A DNA stretch of 64,000 nt from Desulfuromonadaceae bacterium (GTDB lineage: Bacteria > Desulfobacterota > Desulfuromonadia > Geobacterales > Pseudopelobacteraceae): the NCBI GenBank assembly GCA_028683855.1, contig JAQUHA010000004.1, positions 1 through 64,000 on the forward strand, written 5' to 3'. How positions within the stretch are numbered: the stretch's first letter is position 1; every line of letters starts with the position of its first letter. The notes under the pieces were generated by a model. The model was not told the origin of the DNA, made no database searches, and was given only the letters and a program-made list of their open reading frames with translations. Positions 1 to 8,746 of the stretch are shown piece by piece. The translations under genes and the position numbers were made by a program.

Positions 1-119
1 GCTTTCTATCATAAACAATTTAACAATGTCAAAATAAAAATACAGCAAATCTAAAATAAATCCTAACCACCTAAAATCACACAAAATAAATACGCAACCA
101 ATAATACAAATTCAAAACA
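1..119. other. AT-rich non-coding left edge
   Basis: This very AT-rich stretch lies beyond the efflux-protein remnant. No open frame with convincing protein character is visible on either strand. On the minus strand a perfect TTGACA hexamer occurs (complement of 27-32), but no good -10 hexamer follows at 16-18 nt, so I do not call a promoter. Confidence 0.5.
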
Positions 120-248
120 CTAACGAACAGCACCAAGGGCTTTATACATATTCACACGATTGCCAAGCTTCGTAAGAAGTATTCCAATAAAATCCTGCTT
201 CGCATCGAATACCGAACGCTGGGAATCAAGAACACTAAGGTAACTACT
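120..248 (-). pseudogene. Remnant of a TolC/NodT-type efflux outer-membrane protein (C-terminal tail only)
   Basis: Immediately downstream of the antiporter stop codon, in the same frame, about 40 codons read YLSVLDSQRSVFDAKQDF, then ILLTKLGNRVNMYKALGAVR, then TAG at 122-120. This is the typical C-terminal signature of RND outer-membrane factors (family pattern: YLxVLDAQRxLFxAxxxL ... LxxLVxLYKALGG). No start codon or upstream part of such a gene is present: the homology begins within a few bases of the antiporter's TGA. It therefore looks like the 3' scar of a deletion or recombination that removed most of an efflux gene and joined its tail to this locus. The alternative is a chance frame, which is unlikely given the ordered match over 40 residues. 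Confidence 0.75.
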
Positions 249-251
249 TCT

Positions 252-2504
252 TCACTGCGACTCTGCCAGTTTTTGATAATTGTCACCAACTGACCGAAAT
301 AGTGCTTTAACACGTTCGATATAGTTTGTTGCCGAAAGAAAGAGAGCCTTAGTCTTAGGCTCAAGATGTTGAGACTCGCCAAGATAAGTTTCCCTTATCT
401 TTGATAAGCCATGATTGCCATCGGATGCAAGAGCAGTTAACAATGCCATTTCGTCTTGGCTGAACTCCTCTGCCAATGCCTTAAGTGACAAAAGTACTGT
501 ATCAAGAGCCTCAACGACATTTTGAGAGAATACTGCTGTGTCTCCAACCGCTTCAAGTTGTTTCAGATCGCGCCCCAACTCTTCCATTGCACTGCTCAAA
601 GTTTCAAGTTGGTGTTGATTGTCCATAAGAGTATTAATACACTCATATTCTTTATGACTGAGATCTGCGTCGGACATTATTTTAGATATAACACTACGTA
701 TAATCTCACTCAACACACGAAAGGAGGCGTGAAGTGCCTTTATATGCATTATATCCTTACCTTGACGCAAAGCATCAAATGAGTCGGAAATTACATCCAG
801 CAATCTTGCCTGCTCACTTTTCACTAGACTAATAACTTCAGATGGTCTGTTTATTGAATAATTTGAAAGATATTTGAGGCGCGATGTCTCTTCTGCCAGC
901 ATTTTTGATTTTGATATCTGCTCAACAAGCAGTGTAGCAGCCTGGCTGTTGCCATCAAGCAGCATCTCGTGATTAAATTCCGTCAACTGGTGTAGATCAT
1001 CCTCGTTTAAAACCTTTGCTATTACCTTCAGATTCCTGTCTATAAGAGATATTGCTGCACTTACAAGCTTAACCCTGTCAACATCATCTTCAGCAATGAT
1101 GGTACTTATGGCTTTCTTTATCTGCAAGCTCTCGAGAAGAACGCGATCTGCTGAATCTCCGAACACCACTAGTTTTCCTAGCTCCTTGGCTTTGACATAA
1201 CCGTCTGTGTTTCCTGTCACAATGACATGGCGTACTCCAGCCATATCCAGTTTTTCTGACACCGCTCTTCCAAACGCCCCATAACCACACAATATAACGT
1301 GTTCACCGAACACCTCAGAACATACCTGGTCATCTCTCTCAATCTTGCCTCTGAATATAAAGTTCACTATTCTGTCCAGATTATTTAACAAAAACGGGGT
1401 GACTATCATCGAGAGCACTACTGTTACCATAACAATCTGCCCCAGATTTTGATCCACCATCTTGTAGCTCATTAGCAGCGAAAAAATTACCAGAGCAAAC
1501 TCACCTATTTGAGCAAGAGTGATTGCGCTTTTTAGCGTTACCCGCACGGAATTAAAATAGATAAGCACTACATAAATAGAGACTGTTTTAAGTATCATAA
1601 TTACCAGCGAGAGGCAGATCACCGACAGAATGTTCCTAAGTACAACGCCGGGGTCAATTTGCAACCCTACCGTAACAAAAAAAACGCCCAGCAAAAGATC
1701 TCTAAACGGTATGAGGTCCGCTTCAACCTGATATTTATAAATGGTGTCAGCTATCATCATGCCGGCTATGAATGCACCTAGAGTATAGGAAAAGCCAAAA
1801 TGATGGGCTATGTATGACGAACCAACCACAACGAAGAGAATCGACCCCATGTAGATTTCCTTCGAATTTGTGTTGGAAACAGCACGGAACAGATGCGTTA
1901 ATGCAAATTTTCCGATGATAATAAGTATTGTAAGAGTTAGAGCGGCGTTAACAGCAGTTTCTAAAAGCAATTCCCCAAGCCCCTTATCATTGCTTGTAAG
2001 AATAGTGATCATAAGCAGTATCGGGATAACTGCTATATCCTGAAACAGGAGAATACCTAGGGCATTTCTGCCGTATTCACTTCTGATTTTACCGGATTCA
2101 TTCAATAATTTAAGGACAATCGCTGTAGAGGAGAGGGAGAGGGCTGAACCCATAACTATGGCATACTGAAACTCGATTCCAAAGAAAAATGCGGCAGCTG
2201 CTGCAATAAGAAGGGCTGTTCCAGCAACCTGTAATCCACCGAAAAGAAACACCTCTTTCTTCATGCTTTTCAGATGAGTTACTGAAAACTCAAGACCTAT
2301 AATAAACATCAGAAATACAATTCCGAATTCTGCTATTTTTTCTAAAGCCTCGTTGCCATGAATATTAATACCAAACATTGGCCCTATCAGGGCTCCGGTA
2401 AAGATGTATCCGATTACCGTAGGCATATTAAATCGCTTCAGCACTACATTCAGCAGTGTGGCGACGGCAACGGCTACTATCAGAAGTGGAATGAGATCCT
2501 GCAT
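252..2504 (-). CDS. Kef/CPA2-type monovalent cation:proton antiporter with TrkA-N domain and long helical C-terminus
   Basis: Integral membrane antiporter of the CPA2 (Kef/Na+-H+ exchanger) family, 750 residues. Residues about 1-375 hold 11-13 hydrophobic segments with the conserved FQDIAVIP and GAFIAGMM stretches. Residues 402-515 form a Rossmann-type TrkA-N (RCK) regulatory domain with CGYGAFGRAV at 406-415, expected to bind NAD(H) or a similar nucleotide. Residues about 540-750 are an all-helical, charged extension without the usual TrkA-C domain, resembling PhoU-like four-helix regions. KefB/KefC are about 600-620 residues, so this tail is extra. The role is probably K+ or Na+ efflux in exchange for protons, gated by redox or nucleotide state. 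An AAGG-type ribosome site precedes the ATG. It is the last intact gene of the long minus-strand array, 82 bp after the YhcH gene. Confidence 0.88.
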   Translation of the reverse strand: MQDLIPLLIVAVAVATLLNVVLKRFNMPTVIGYIFTGALIGPMFGINIHGNEALEKIAEFGIVFLMFIIGLEFSVTHLKSMKKEVFLFGGLQVAGTALLIAAAAAFFFGIEFQYAIVMGSALSLSSTAIVLKLLNESGKIRSEYGRNALGILLFQDIAVIPILLMITILTSNDKGLGELLLETAVNAALTLTILIIIGKFALTHLFRAVSNTNSKEIYMGSILFVVVGSSYIAHHFGFSYTLGAFIAGMMIADTIYKYQVEADLIPFRDLLLGVFFVTVGLQIDPGVVLRNILSVICLSLVIMILKTVSIYVVLIYFNSVRVTLKSAITLAQIGEFALVIFSLLMSYKMVDQNLGQIVMVTVVLSMIVTPFLLNNLDRIVNFIFRGKIERDDQVCSEVFGEHVILCGYGAFGRAVSEKLDMAGVRHVIVTGNTDGYVKAKELGKLVVFGDSADRVLLESLQIKKAISTIIAEDDVDRVKLVSAAISLIDRNLKVIAKVLNEDDLHQLTEFNHEMLLDGNSQAATLLVEQISKSKMLAEETSRLKYLSNYSINRPSEVISLVKSEQARLLDVISDSFDALRQGKDIMHIKALHASFRVLSEIIRSVISKIMSDADLSHKEYECINTLMDNQHQLETLSSAMEELGRDLKQLEAVGDTAVFSQNVVEALDTVLLSLKALAEEFSQDEMALLTALASDGNHGLSKIRETYLGESQHLEPKTKALFLSATNYIERVKALFRSVGDNYQKLAESQ

Positions 2505-2556
2505 AACCTTACACCTTTGGATTGACGGAGAGTTTAGTAGACTAACCGGAATTGCG

Positions 2557-2568
2557 ATAAGCGCTTAT
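2557..2568. repeat. 12-bp perfect palindrome between the yhcH-like and antiporter genes
   Basis: ATAAGCGCTTAT is perfectly self-complementary and sits about 50 bp upstream of the antiporter start in an otherwise unremarkable 82-bp gap. It could be a dimeric operator giving the antiporter separate control from the rest of the array. It has no loop and no U-run, so it is not a typical terminator. The function is inferred only. Confidence 0.3.
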
Positions 2569-2586
2569 TTTAAGTCCAATTTGATA

Positions 2587-3036
2587 TCAGACTGGTATTT
2601 TAAAAACAATCTTCTTAACTGCAATACTCTGCTCTATATTTTTAAGACCTGGTTCATGGGCATCTTGAGGAAAGAATATGGCAAACAGCCCTGGCACTAA
2701 TGTTATGAAATCAACTTTTCCGGAGAGTTTCTGTAAATCGTTCTCATTATTGTAAGGCTGCTCTACACAAAACTTTTTTGGCGCTACCCCGATTATCTCT
2801 TCGCCGCAAACCAGCATCTGCAGGTCTATATACTTAATGTGACATTCGATGAAGCTATCCTCTAAAGCCTTTGTATTATACTCATTTACAGACGCATAAG
2901 CGCCTTTATCGTTTATCGGATGCCTACCGACAGGCAGCTTTAAAAGATCTGTAGCTGCGATAAAAGCACGAACATCTGGAAATCCTGGATGTACCGTTTC
3001 ATATAATTCTAAATTTTCCAGAGTATCAAATATCAT
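2587..3036 (-). CDS. YhcH/YjgK/YiaL (TabA) family cupin-fold protein
   Basis: A 149-residue protein of the DUF386 family (E. coli YhcH, TabA, EbgC). The family signature is visible: an acidic/His pair in IECHIKYIDLQML (about 62-74), a GEE motif, and FFPQDAHEP near 121-129. These residues build the metal-binding jelly-roll pocket. Members are tied to sugar and sialic-acid metabolism or to biofilm control, but the reaction is poorly defined. Here it lies 45 bp after the AEC transporter and in the same array as an AGE-family barrel protein, which fits a role with sugar or acid epimers. A GAGGGGG ribosome site precedes the ATG. Family assignment is firm; function is uncertain. Confidence 0.85.
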   Translation of the reverse strand: MIFDTLENLELYETVHPGFPDVRAFIAATDLLKLPVGRHPINDKGAYASVNEYNTKALEDSFIECHIKYIDLQMLVCGEEIIGVAPKKFCVEQPYNNENDLQKLSGKVDFITLVPGLFAIFFPQDAHEPGLKNIEQSIAVKKIVFKIPV

Positions 3037-3080
3037 ACTTTTCCCCCTCTAAAATTGACTGTCTCTTTTTCCTTAACAAG

Positions 3081-4061
3081 CTAACCTGTGACGATGTAAC
3101 GAGTAATCAGTGTTAAAATCAGCGGTATTGTCACTATCCCGCCAAGAGTTCCAACTGCCAGCATAGAAGCAGCCTTGTCTGGACAGTTGTCAAACTTTAC
3201 ATTAAGCAGATATGCCATTACAGGCCCAGGCATTGATGCATTGATTATAATTATTGCTTCAGTTGTACGGAAGCCAAAAGCCGTAAGAGGGTTCATACCA
3301 TCAACAAGAGGCGTCCAGCCTACAAAGCGATAACAGTAGATCAGACAGAATGCCAGGAGCGGCCCTGCAAGTAGGCGTAAAGCAGCACCTGTTAATCCAG
3401 TCTTCAAAGTTGATAATTTTGTTTCACTCATGGAGTAACCCAGATTGATAATAAGCAACGGTATTGCACCAAGAGCAAGTACATCTATCCCTTTATTAAC
3501 AATGGAGTATGTATCACTTACAATCCCGGGAATGGCAGGATTACTGGTCGCAGCAATAATACCCAGAATAGTTGCCCACAATGCCGGAATCTTAAAAAAC
3601 TGCATTAGATCTGATTTACCGCTAACCAGATAAACTCCATAGGAATATAGAACAAGTATATTCATCATATGGAACATAATTGCTTTTGCCAGTCCTTCGT
3701 TCCCAAACATCAGTAAGGCTATAGGAAGCGAAATATTTCCAGTGTTCATAAATATAATCGGCAGAACATAACCGTTTTGCTGTACACTCGCCTGCCTCTT
3801 AAAAAGAAAAGCGACCGGGGTCATTACAGCAATTAATAACAGCGCTGCACCGCCAATTACAGCGAACTCCTGGAAATCAAAACTTCTTTTATGAAGTGAC
3901 GAAAAAACCAGACATGGTGTAAAAAAATAATAGACCATATTTGATATGGTTTTCTGGTTCATTTCACGCTTACTATCGAGTTTGCCGAGCATAAAACCAA
4001 GCATTGCAATTGTAAACGAAGGGAGTACTGCCCTTACGATGATAAGCATTTCACTTGACAT
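3081..4061 (-). CDS. AEC-family membrane transporter (second of a tandem pair)
   Basis: A 326-residue, highly hydrophobic protein with about ten membrane segments, of the auxin efflux carrier (AEC) family that includes bacterial malate and other organic-acid permeases. The two halves of the family fold can be followed: MLGFMLGKLD near the N-terminus, NTGNISLPIALLMFGNEGLAKA near 105-127, and a final TIPLILTLITRY segment. It is paralogous to the gene just upstream in transcription (4075-5085), with a 13-bp gap. Substrate is unknown; an organic acid or other small anion produced or used by the array is a reasonable guess. Confidence 0.87.
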   Translation of the reverse strand: MSSEMLIIVRAVLPSFTIAMLGFMLGKLDSKREMNQKTISNMVYYFFTPCLVFSSLHKRSFDFQEFAVIGGAALLLIAVMTPVAFLFKRQASVQQNGYVLPIIFMNTGNISLPIALLMFGNEGLAKAIMFHMMNILVLYSYGVYLVSGKSDLMQFFKIPALWATILGIIAATSNPAIPGIVSDTYSIVNKGIDVLALGAIPLLIINLGYSMSETKLSTLKTGLTGAALRLLAGPLLAFCLIYCYRFVGWTPLVDGMNPLTAFGFRTTEAIIIINASMPGPVMAYLLNVKFDNCPDKAASMLAVGTLGGIVTIPLILTLITRYIVTG

Positions 4062-4074
4062 TATTAATCAGCCT

Positions 4075-5085
4075 CTAATCTGTAAAAATAAACATCAGTA
4101 TAAGTAGAAGCACAACAGGGATTGTAACTACACTAGCCACGACACTGACCAATAGCGTCCCAGTAATCCTCTTTTCTGCCTTTACTTCATCATTATCAAT
4201 ATGCATATGCAATGCGTAGTTTGAAGTTGGTAGTGCCGCTCCAAGAATCAATAGAGCTTCTGTTGTACGTTGATCCAGAAACCCAAGAATATCATACCCC
4301 CTGTCCATGTTTAACAAGCCGGTTTTCCTGTATATGTAAACAACCAACAGCGCAACTAGCGGGCTGACAACAACCCTAAGAAGCCCCCCTTTCACCCCAC
4401 CCTTAAAATCTGATATTTTCAAAAGCCCGAGTGGATAACCAAAACTTATTAGCAAAAGCGGAAGTGCGCCCATTGCCGTCAGATCAACACCTTTTTCTGC
4501 CAACCAGGCAAACTCCTCAACTGTATCCGGCAGTGAGAAAGGAAATATCCGCGCTGCCACTCCAAGTATTACAAGATATACAAGGGGAGTTTTCAAAATG
4601 GCTTTAAGATTCCCTGTCCCCTCAACCATCCATAAGCCCAAAGTGTTGTAGTAAATTATTACAAAAAGATGGAAGTATATTGCCTTTGCAAGCCCCTCGT
4701 TACCAAAGAGCACAAAAGCGAGAGGCGGCATAAGCGTACCGCTACTCATATAGACTGCGGCAAGAATGTTTTTTGAACCTCCCCGAAACTTTTCACCTAA
4801 TACAAAAACCGAAACAATTGTGGTTGCAGAAATAATTATTAACACACCAAGAGCTATGGCAATAATTTCGGTACAATCAAAAGCGTGTTTGTGCAGCGCG
4901 GAAAAGGCAAGACATGGCAAAAATATATAATTCGTAAGCTTAATGAGAGTCAGTTGGTGCTTTGAGGCATCCCACTTTCCGATAATGATGCCTACGATCA
5001 CAATTATAACTACGGGAATAAAACCACGCAGCATCATATATATTTCGATCGGAGTAACAAAAGGCAGTAGGTTTTCAGATATCAC
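4075..5085 (-). CDS. AEC-family membrane transporter (first of a tandem pair)
   Basis: A 336-residue AEC permease with about ten hydrophobic segments. It shares with its neighbour the core SSGTLMPPLAFVLFGNEGLAKA and the LPLLLISFGYPLG segment, so the pair arose by duplication and has clearly diverged. It starts with GTG, preceded by AAGGA seven bases upstream. The gap to the periplasmic binding protein gene is 11 bp. The two carriers might transport different compounds or form a heteromeric unit; only family membership is shown by the sequence. Confidence 0.87.
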   Translation of the reverse strand: MISENLLPFVTPIEIYMMLRGFIPVVIIVIVGIIIGKWDASKHQLTLIKLTNYIFLPCLAFSALHKHAFDCTEIIAIALGVLIIISATTIVSVFVLGEKFRGGSKNILAAVYMSSGTLMPPLAFVLFGNEGLAKAIYFHLFVIIYYNTLGLWMVEGTGNLKAILKTPLVYLVILGVAARIFPFSLPDTVEEFAWLAEKGVDLTAMGALPLLLISFGYPLGLLKISDFKGGVKGGLLRVVVSPLVALLVVYIYRKTGLLNMDRGYDILGFLDQRTTEALLILGAALPTSNYALHMHIDNDEVKAEKRITGTLLVSVVASVVTIPVVLLLILMFIFTD

Positions 5086-5096
5086 GAGCAGATCCT

Positions 5097-6059
5097 TCAG
5101 TGAATAACTTTTGAGAGAGAAAGGAGTTGTATTGGCAAATTAATTCCAAGTTTGTCAGCAGTTTTAAGATTTACGCTGATGTTTAGATTTTGAACCCTCT
5201 TAATCGGTATATCTGCCGGTTTTTTACCTTTTAAAACATCAAGCGCACTTGAGGCTGCAAGCTCACCTAATTTGTAATAATCCGGACCAAGGGAGATAAG
5301 CGCACCGTTTTCTTTTACCATTTCGGGAATTATTACAACCGATGGAATACGATGGTGGTTCACAACCTTCATGATAGCATCGGCATTCGCCTTTATAAAT
5401 GAGTCCGACGGGAACATAACCGCATCAACTCTTGCACTCACTATCTTTTTCAATGCTTCCGGAATTGCTTCTACATCATCTACAGGAACGTCGATAACCT
5501 TAAAACCAAACTTTTTACGGACACTTTCAACTTCAGCTTTTTGAAACTTCGGTGCCGGATCCTTCTCGTAATAGATAAAAGCCAGCTTACGGATATTCAT
5601 TACAAGAGACAGTGTCCTGAAAGCGCTCTCCATAGAAACAATATTTGAAGCTCCTGTGCTGTTATTACCCGAACTTTCCCAACTCTTAACAAGCTTTGCC
5701 TCGACAGGGCGCTGTACAACATTAAAAATAACCGGTTTATCCTTTATCTTTTCTAAAGCCAACTGAGCAGCCATTGTACCGAATACATAGAAAAGATCGT
5801 ATTGAGAAAGGTCGAGTGTCTCAAAAATACCTTTGAGTTTTTCCTTGCTCTGCATTGCGTCAAAAACCGTAATCTTAACATCGAACTCTTTAGATGCAGC
5901 AATAGCATTTCGAAACCCTTTCTCAGCGGGAGTCTCGCCTCTAAAGAGTATCATGGCAACATTTTTACTCTCTCTCTCTGCACCCCAGACAGGCGATGCA
6001 GGAAGATAAACAAGCACAATCATCAGCAGCAATAATGGCCTAAACATACCATTAAGCAT
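5097..6059 (-). CDS. Orphan periplasmic ABC-type substrate-binding protein
   Basis: A 320-residue exported protein. A signal peptide is evident (hydrophobic LLLLMIVLVYLP, cleavage after VWGA near residue 26). The rest matches the ABC_sub_bind (TrpX-like, PF04392) family, with a two-lobed binding fold: FDAMQSKEKL and LFYVFGTMAAQLAL in lobe one, and RVDAVMFPSDSFIKANADAI and IPSVVIIPEMVKENGALISLGPDYYKLG in lobe two. No ABC permease or ATPase gene is nearby. The start codon lies inside the end of the SpoIIE phosphatase gene (8-nt overlap), implying translational coupling. This suggests it presents a ligand to the periplasmic Cache domain of the phosphatase rather than feeding a transporter. That role is inference; the family call is good. 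Confidence 0.82.
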   Translation of the reverse strand: MLNGMFRPLLLLMIVLVYLPASPVWGAERESKNVAMILFRGETPAEKGFRNAIAASKEFDVKITVFDAMQSKEKLKGIFETLDLSQYDLFYVFGTMAAQLALEKIKDKPVIFNVVQRPVEAKLVKSWESSGNNSTGASNIVSMESAFRTLSLVMNIRKLAFIYYEKDPAPKFQKAEVESVRKKFGFKVIDVPVDDVEAIPEALKKIVSARVDAVMFPSDSFIKANADAIMKVVNHHRIPSVVIIPEMVKENGALISLGPDYYKLGELAASSALDVLKGKKPADIPIKRVQNLNISVNLKTADKLGINLPIQLLSLSKVIH

Positions 6060-8202
6060 CAGAAGAATCTCCCTTATACCTTATTGCCAGAAGAGTGACG
6101 TCATCAGACTGAGGCGCTCCGTTAGCATGTGCAGTAACATCCTCACGAATATTATGAATCATGTCTGAGAGAAGATCTCTTGGTCCAATATCAAGTGCGT
6201 TATGCAAACGTGTTTCGCCATAAAGCTCAGATTGCGGATTTTTTGCCTCAGTCACACCGTCTGTATAAAGAAAGAGTGTATCACCCGGTTTCATTGTAAT
6301 TCGCTCGGTTTCATATTCCGAATCCGGAATCGGCCCAAGAACAAAACCGGCTTTCATGGTCAGATATTTCAAGCCGTGCGACTCTATATGTAATGGCGGA
6401 TTATGACCGGCATTAGCAAATCTGACCTCTCCGGTTCTGGTATCCAGAATGGCACAGAAAACAGTGACAAACATACAGTTCTCATTGTCCGCAGCTAAAA
6501 TATTATTCACATACCTGAGTATCTGATCCGGCTCTCCAAGACGCTGCCCCTCAGACTTAAGAAGAGTCTTTGAAACCATCATATACAATGCAGCTGGCAC
6601 TCCTTTGTCGGCAACATCTGCAATAATGAAACAGAGATTGTTGTCATCGATGAAAAAGAAATCGTAAAAATCTCCGCCAACCTCTTTAGCCGGATCCATA
6701 GATGCGTATATATCGAACTCAGGGCGATCCGGGAATGCTGGAAAGAGTCTCGGCAAAAGACTAGCCTGAATGTCTGTTGCCACCTTAAGTTCACTTTGAA
6801 TACGCTCTTTTGCGGCTGTTGTCTCAGTGAGGTTTTTAATATATTCGCGCAAATCTCCCGTCATTTTATTGAAAGTATTGGCTAACTCCTCAATCTCGTC
6901 ACCGGAGTTAATCTCGATTTTATATTCCAGATTGCCATCACCGATTATTCTCGCCCCCTTGTCCAACTCCATTACCGGTCCTGTCACAAATTCAGCCATA
7001 CGTTTTGCGACGCTATATACTGCTGCAATGATTATTAAAAATACTAGTAGCAAAATGAATATTGAAACTCGTATTTTATCCGTAACCTGCAGTTTAACAG
7101 TTTCAGCCTGGTGCAAAATAGCCTTTTCTGTAGGCACTATCGGTGCGTTAATAGCTTCCACAGGCATTATAAAAAGAACCGACCATTTGGTTGAAGCTAC
7201 TGGAGCATAAGCAATATAGCTATCCTTCCCTTTGTATTTAGCGCGATGAATTCCAGGTTTAGCAGTAAGCAAATCTTCCTCGAAATTCTTCTTGCCAGTA
7301 GAATCATCATCCAAAGCAAAATGTTCCGCCTTCTGAGGATCCGCCCAGTTTTCAGATTCTGTAGCCATCCCCTCACGCGCAATGACCTTGAGTTTGCTGT
7401 CAACTAGGACTGCACTCCCCTGATTGTTCAACCTCGTCGAAATTATTCTTTCATTTATAGTATGCAGAGGCACATTTATTGCCACAACTCCAACTATTTT
7501 TTTATTGCGATAGATAGGCTTTGAGTAATTAATTCTCAAATTTTTGGCTACTGAACCGATATACGGTTCACTCCACCCCCCTTTTCCGGTTTCAATCGCC
7601 CTGGTGAACCACTGGCGTTTACGCACATCATAACCGGATGCAACAGTTCCCCATGGAAAACGCCGGAAGAGCCCATCAGGTGTAGCTAAATTAAAATCGT
7701 TGATGTTTGAGTTGTTGGCTATAAAGGGCAGAAAAATAGTATCCATAGCGGACGTCAATTCAAGATCACTCTTGATTTTTTTAAAACTGACTCCATCAGG
7801 AACCTGATATACTGAGCTTAATTTGGGATTAGAAGGTTCATTGGTGTTAGAGTAGGAGCGATTTTTTGGATACATTGTTGGGTTAGCCCATAGTTTTTCG
7901 CTAATATCTGCCAGTACGTTGACAGCCCCTTCAACCTCCTTGAATTCTGCATTACAGAGATTGGCACGATCAGTCGCAATTCGCTGCAAACCATCCTGTG
8001 CCAATGTTTCAAGTGCAGATTTACTTATCTTTAACGCCTCCTGCCCTAAACCGGTACTTGACTTTACAGAAAACTCACCGAGTCGCCTCATCCCATCCAG
8101 AGAAATAATTGCCAGACTTATCAGCGAAACCGACGCAACTCCAAGCAGGGCTTTAAGAATTCTGGAACGGATGTTTCCTTTAGAAAGAAATCTGGTCAAC
8201 AT
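6052..8202 (-). CDS. Membrane sensor phosphatase: periplasmic dCache, HAMP, SpoIIE/PP2C (RsbU/IcfG-like)
   Basis: A 716-residue sensor phosphatase. One membrane segment near 17-35, a periplasmic double-Cache region about 45-355 (RRFPWGTVASGYDVRKRQWF is typical), a second segment 377-397, HAMP 397-450, a short coiled linker, then a PP2C-type SpoIIE domain. The catalytic metal-binding motifs are all present: EVGGDFYDFF (507-516), ADVADKGVPAALYM, NAGHNPP and LYTDGVTEA. In partner-switching systems this enzyme dephosphorylates a STAS antagonist when a signal is sensed. Here the likely substrates are the two STAS proteins at 9214 and 11781, with the kinase at 8747 opposing it. The Cache domain implies a small periplasmic ligand, possibly delivered by the coupled binding protein. 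It lies 15 bp after the nitroreductase gene. Confidence 0.9.
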   Translation of the reverse strand: MLTRFLSKGNIRSRILKALLGVASVSLISLAIISLDGMRRLGEFSVKSSTGLGQEALKISKSALETLAQDGLQRIATDRANLCNAEFKEVEGAVNVLADISEKLWANPTMYPKNRSYSNTNEPSNPKLSSVYQVPDGVSFKKIKSDLELTSAMDTIFLPFIANNSNINDFNLATPDGLFRRFPWGTVASGYDVRKRQWFTRAIETGKGGWSEPYIGSVAKNLRINYSKPIYRNKKIVGVVAINVPLHTINERIISTRLNNQGSAVLVDSKLKVIAREGMATESENWADPQKAEHFALDDDSTGKKNFEEDLLTAKPGIHRAKYKGKDSYIAYAPVASTKWSVLFIMPVEAINAPIVPTEKAILHQAETVKLQVTDKIRVSIFILLLVFLIIIAAVYSVAKRMAEFVTGPVMELDKGARIIGDGNLEYKIEINSGDEIEELANTFNKMTGDLREYIKNLTETTAAKERIQSELKVATDIQASLLPRLFPAFPDRPEFDIYASMDPAKEVGGDFYDFFFIDDNNLCFIIADVADKGVPAALYMMVSKTLLKSEGQRLGEPDQILRYVNNILAADNENCMFVTVFCAILDTRTGEVRFANAGHNPPLHIESHGLKYLTMKAGFVLGPIPDSEYETERITMKPGDTLFLYTDGVTEAKNPQSELYGETRLHNALDIGPRDLLSDMIHNIREDVTAHANGAPQSDDVTLLAIRYKGDSSDA

Positions 8203-8217
8203 AATCCTGCTCCTCTG

Positions 8218-8745
8218 CTATTCATATAAAGTTCCCCAACTATTCAGTGAAATTCTTTCCGCCTTAAATCGCGCTGGCTGCTTTGAAAAAACAGTCGCTG
8301 AGTAGCCTATTACTATCAATGCGAATGGAATCACGTTTTCAGGAAGCCTGAATAGACTGGAAAAAGAATTCATGCGCTCTTCTTCGGGATAAACACCTGC
8401 CCATACGGCACCAAGACCAATTGAATGTGCTGCAAGAAGAATATTCTGAGAAGCGCACGAGCAGTCTAACACCCAGTTACCGGCAGCTACCTCCTTCTCA
8501 AGATCACCACAGACAAGTATCGCCAGAGGCGCTGTCTTGAGCATAGATGCGTAGGGATGAAACTTCATTATTGCAGGAAAAAGTTTTCTGTCGTTTATAA
8601 CAAGGAAATGCCACGGCTGTTCATTAACTGCAGAAGGTGCATACATCGCAGCCTTAAGAACAGTTTCGATCTTTTCATACTCAACATTCCTGTCCAGAAA
8701 AAGACGAACGCTCCTGCGACTGATTATTGCATCTACCGTATCCAT
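8218..8745 (-). CDS. Nitroreductase-family flavoprotein
   Basis: A 175-residue, FMN-dependent nitroreductase-fold protein. The N-terminal ISRRSVRLFLDRNV motif contacts FMN phosphate, APSAVNEQPWHFLVI follows, and LLAAHSIGLGAVWAGVYPEE is the usual C-terminal half. Family members reduce nitro groups, quinones, flavins or enones with NAD(P)H. It is unusual to find one wedged between the RsbW-like kinase (1 bp away) and the SpoIIE phosphatase (15 bp away). It could be a redox enzyme controlled by the switch, or a flavin-based input to it. The substrate cannot be read from the sequence. Confidence 0.88.
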   Translation of the reverse strand: MDTVDAIISRRSVRLFLDRNVEYEKIETVLKAAMYAPSAVNEQPWHFLVINDRKLFPAIMKFHPYASMLKTAPLAILVCGDLEKEVAAGNWVLDCSCASQNILLAAHSIGLGAVWAGVYPEEERMNSFSSLFRLPENVIPFALIVIGYSATVFSKQPARFKAERISLNSWGTLYE

Positions 8746-8746
8746 C

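Noticed and set aside
1..40. Sigma-70 promoter on the minus strand at the left edge
   Set aside because: TTGACA is perfect but no acceptable -10 is placed at 16-18 nt; the best TATGAT is only 13 nt away.
152..382. Minus-strand 76-codon frame overlapping the antiporter end
   Set aside because: It runs in a different frame from both the antiporter and the efflux-protein tail and has no family features. The 120-248 frame explains the region better.
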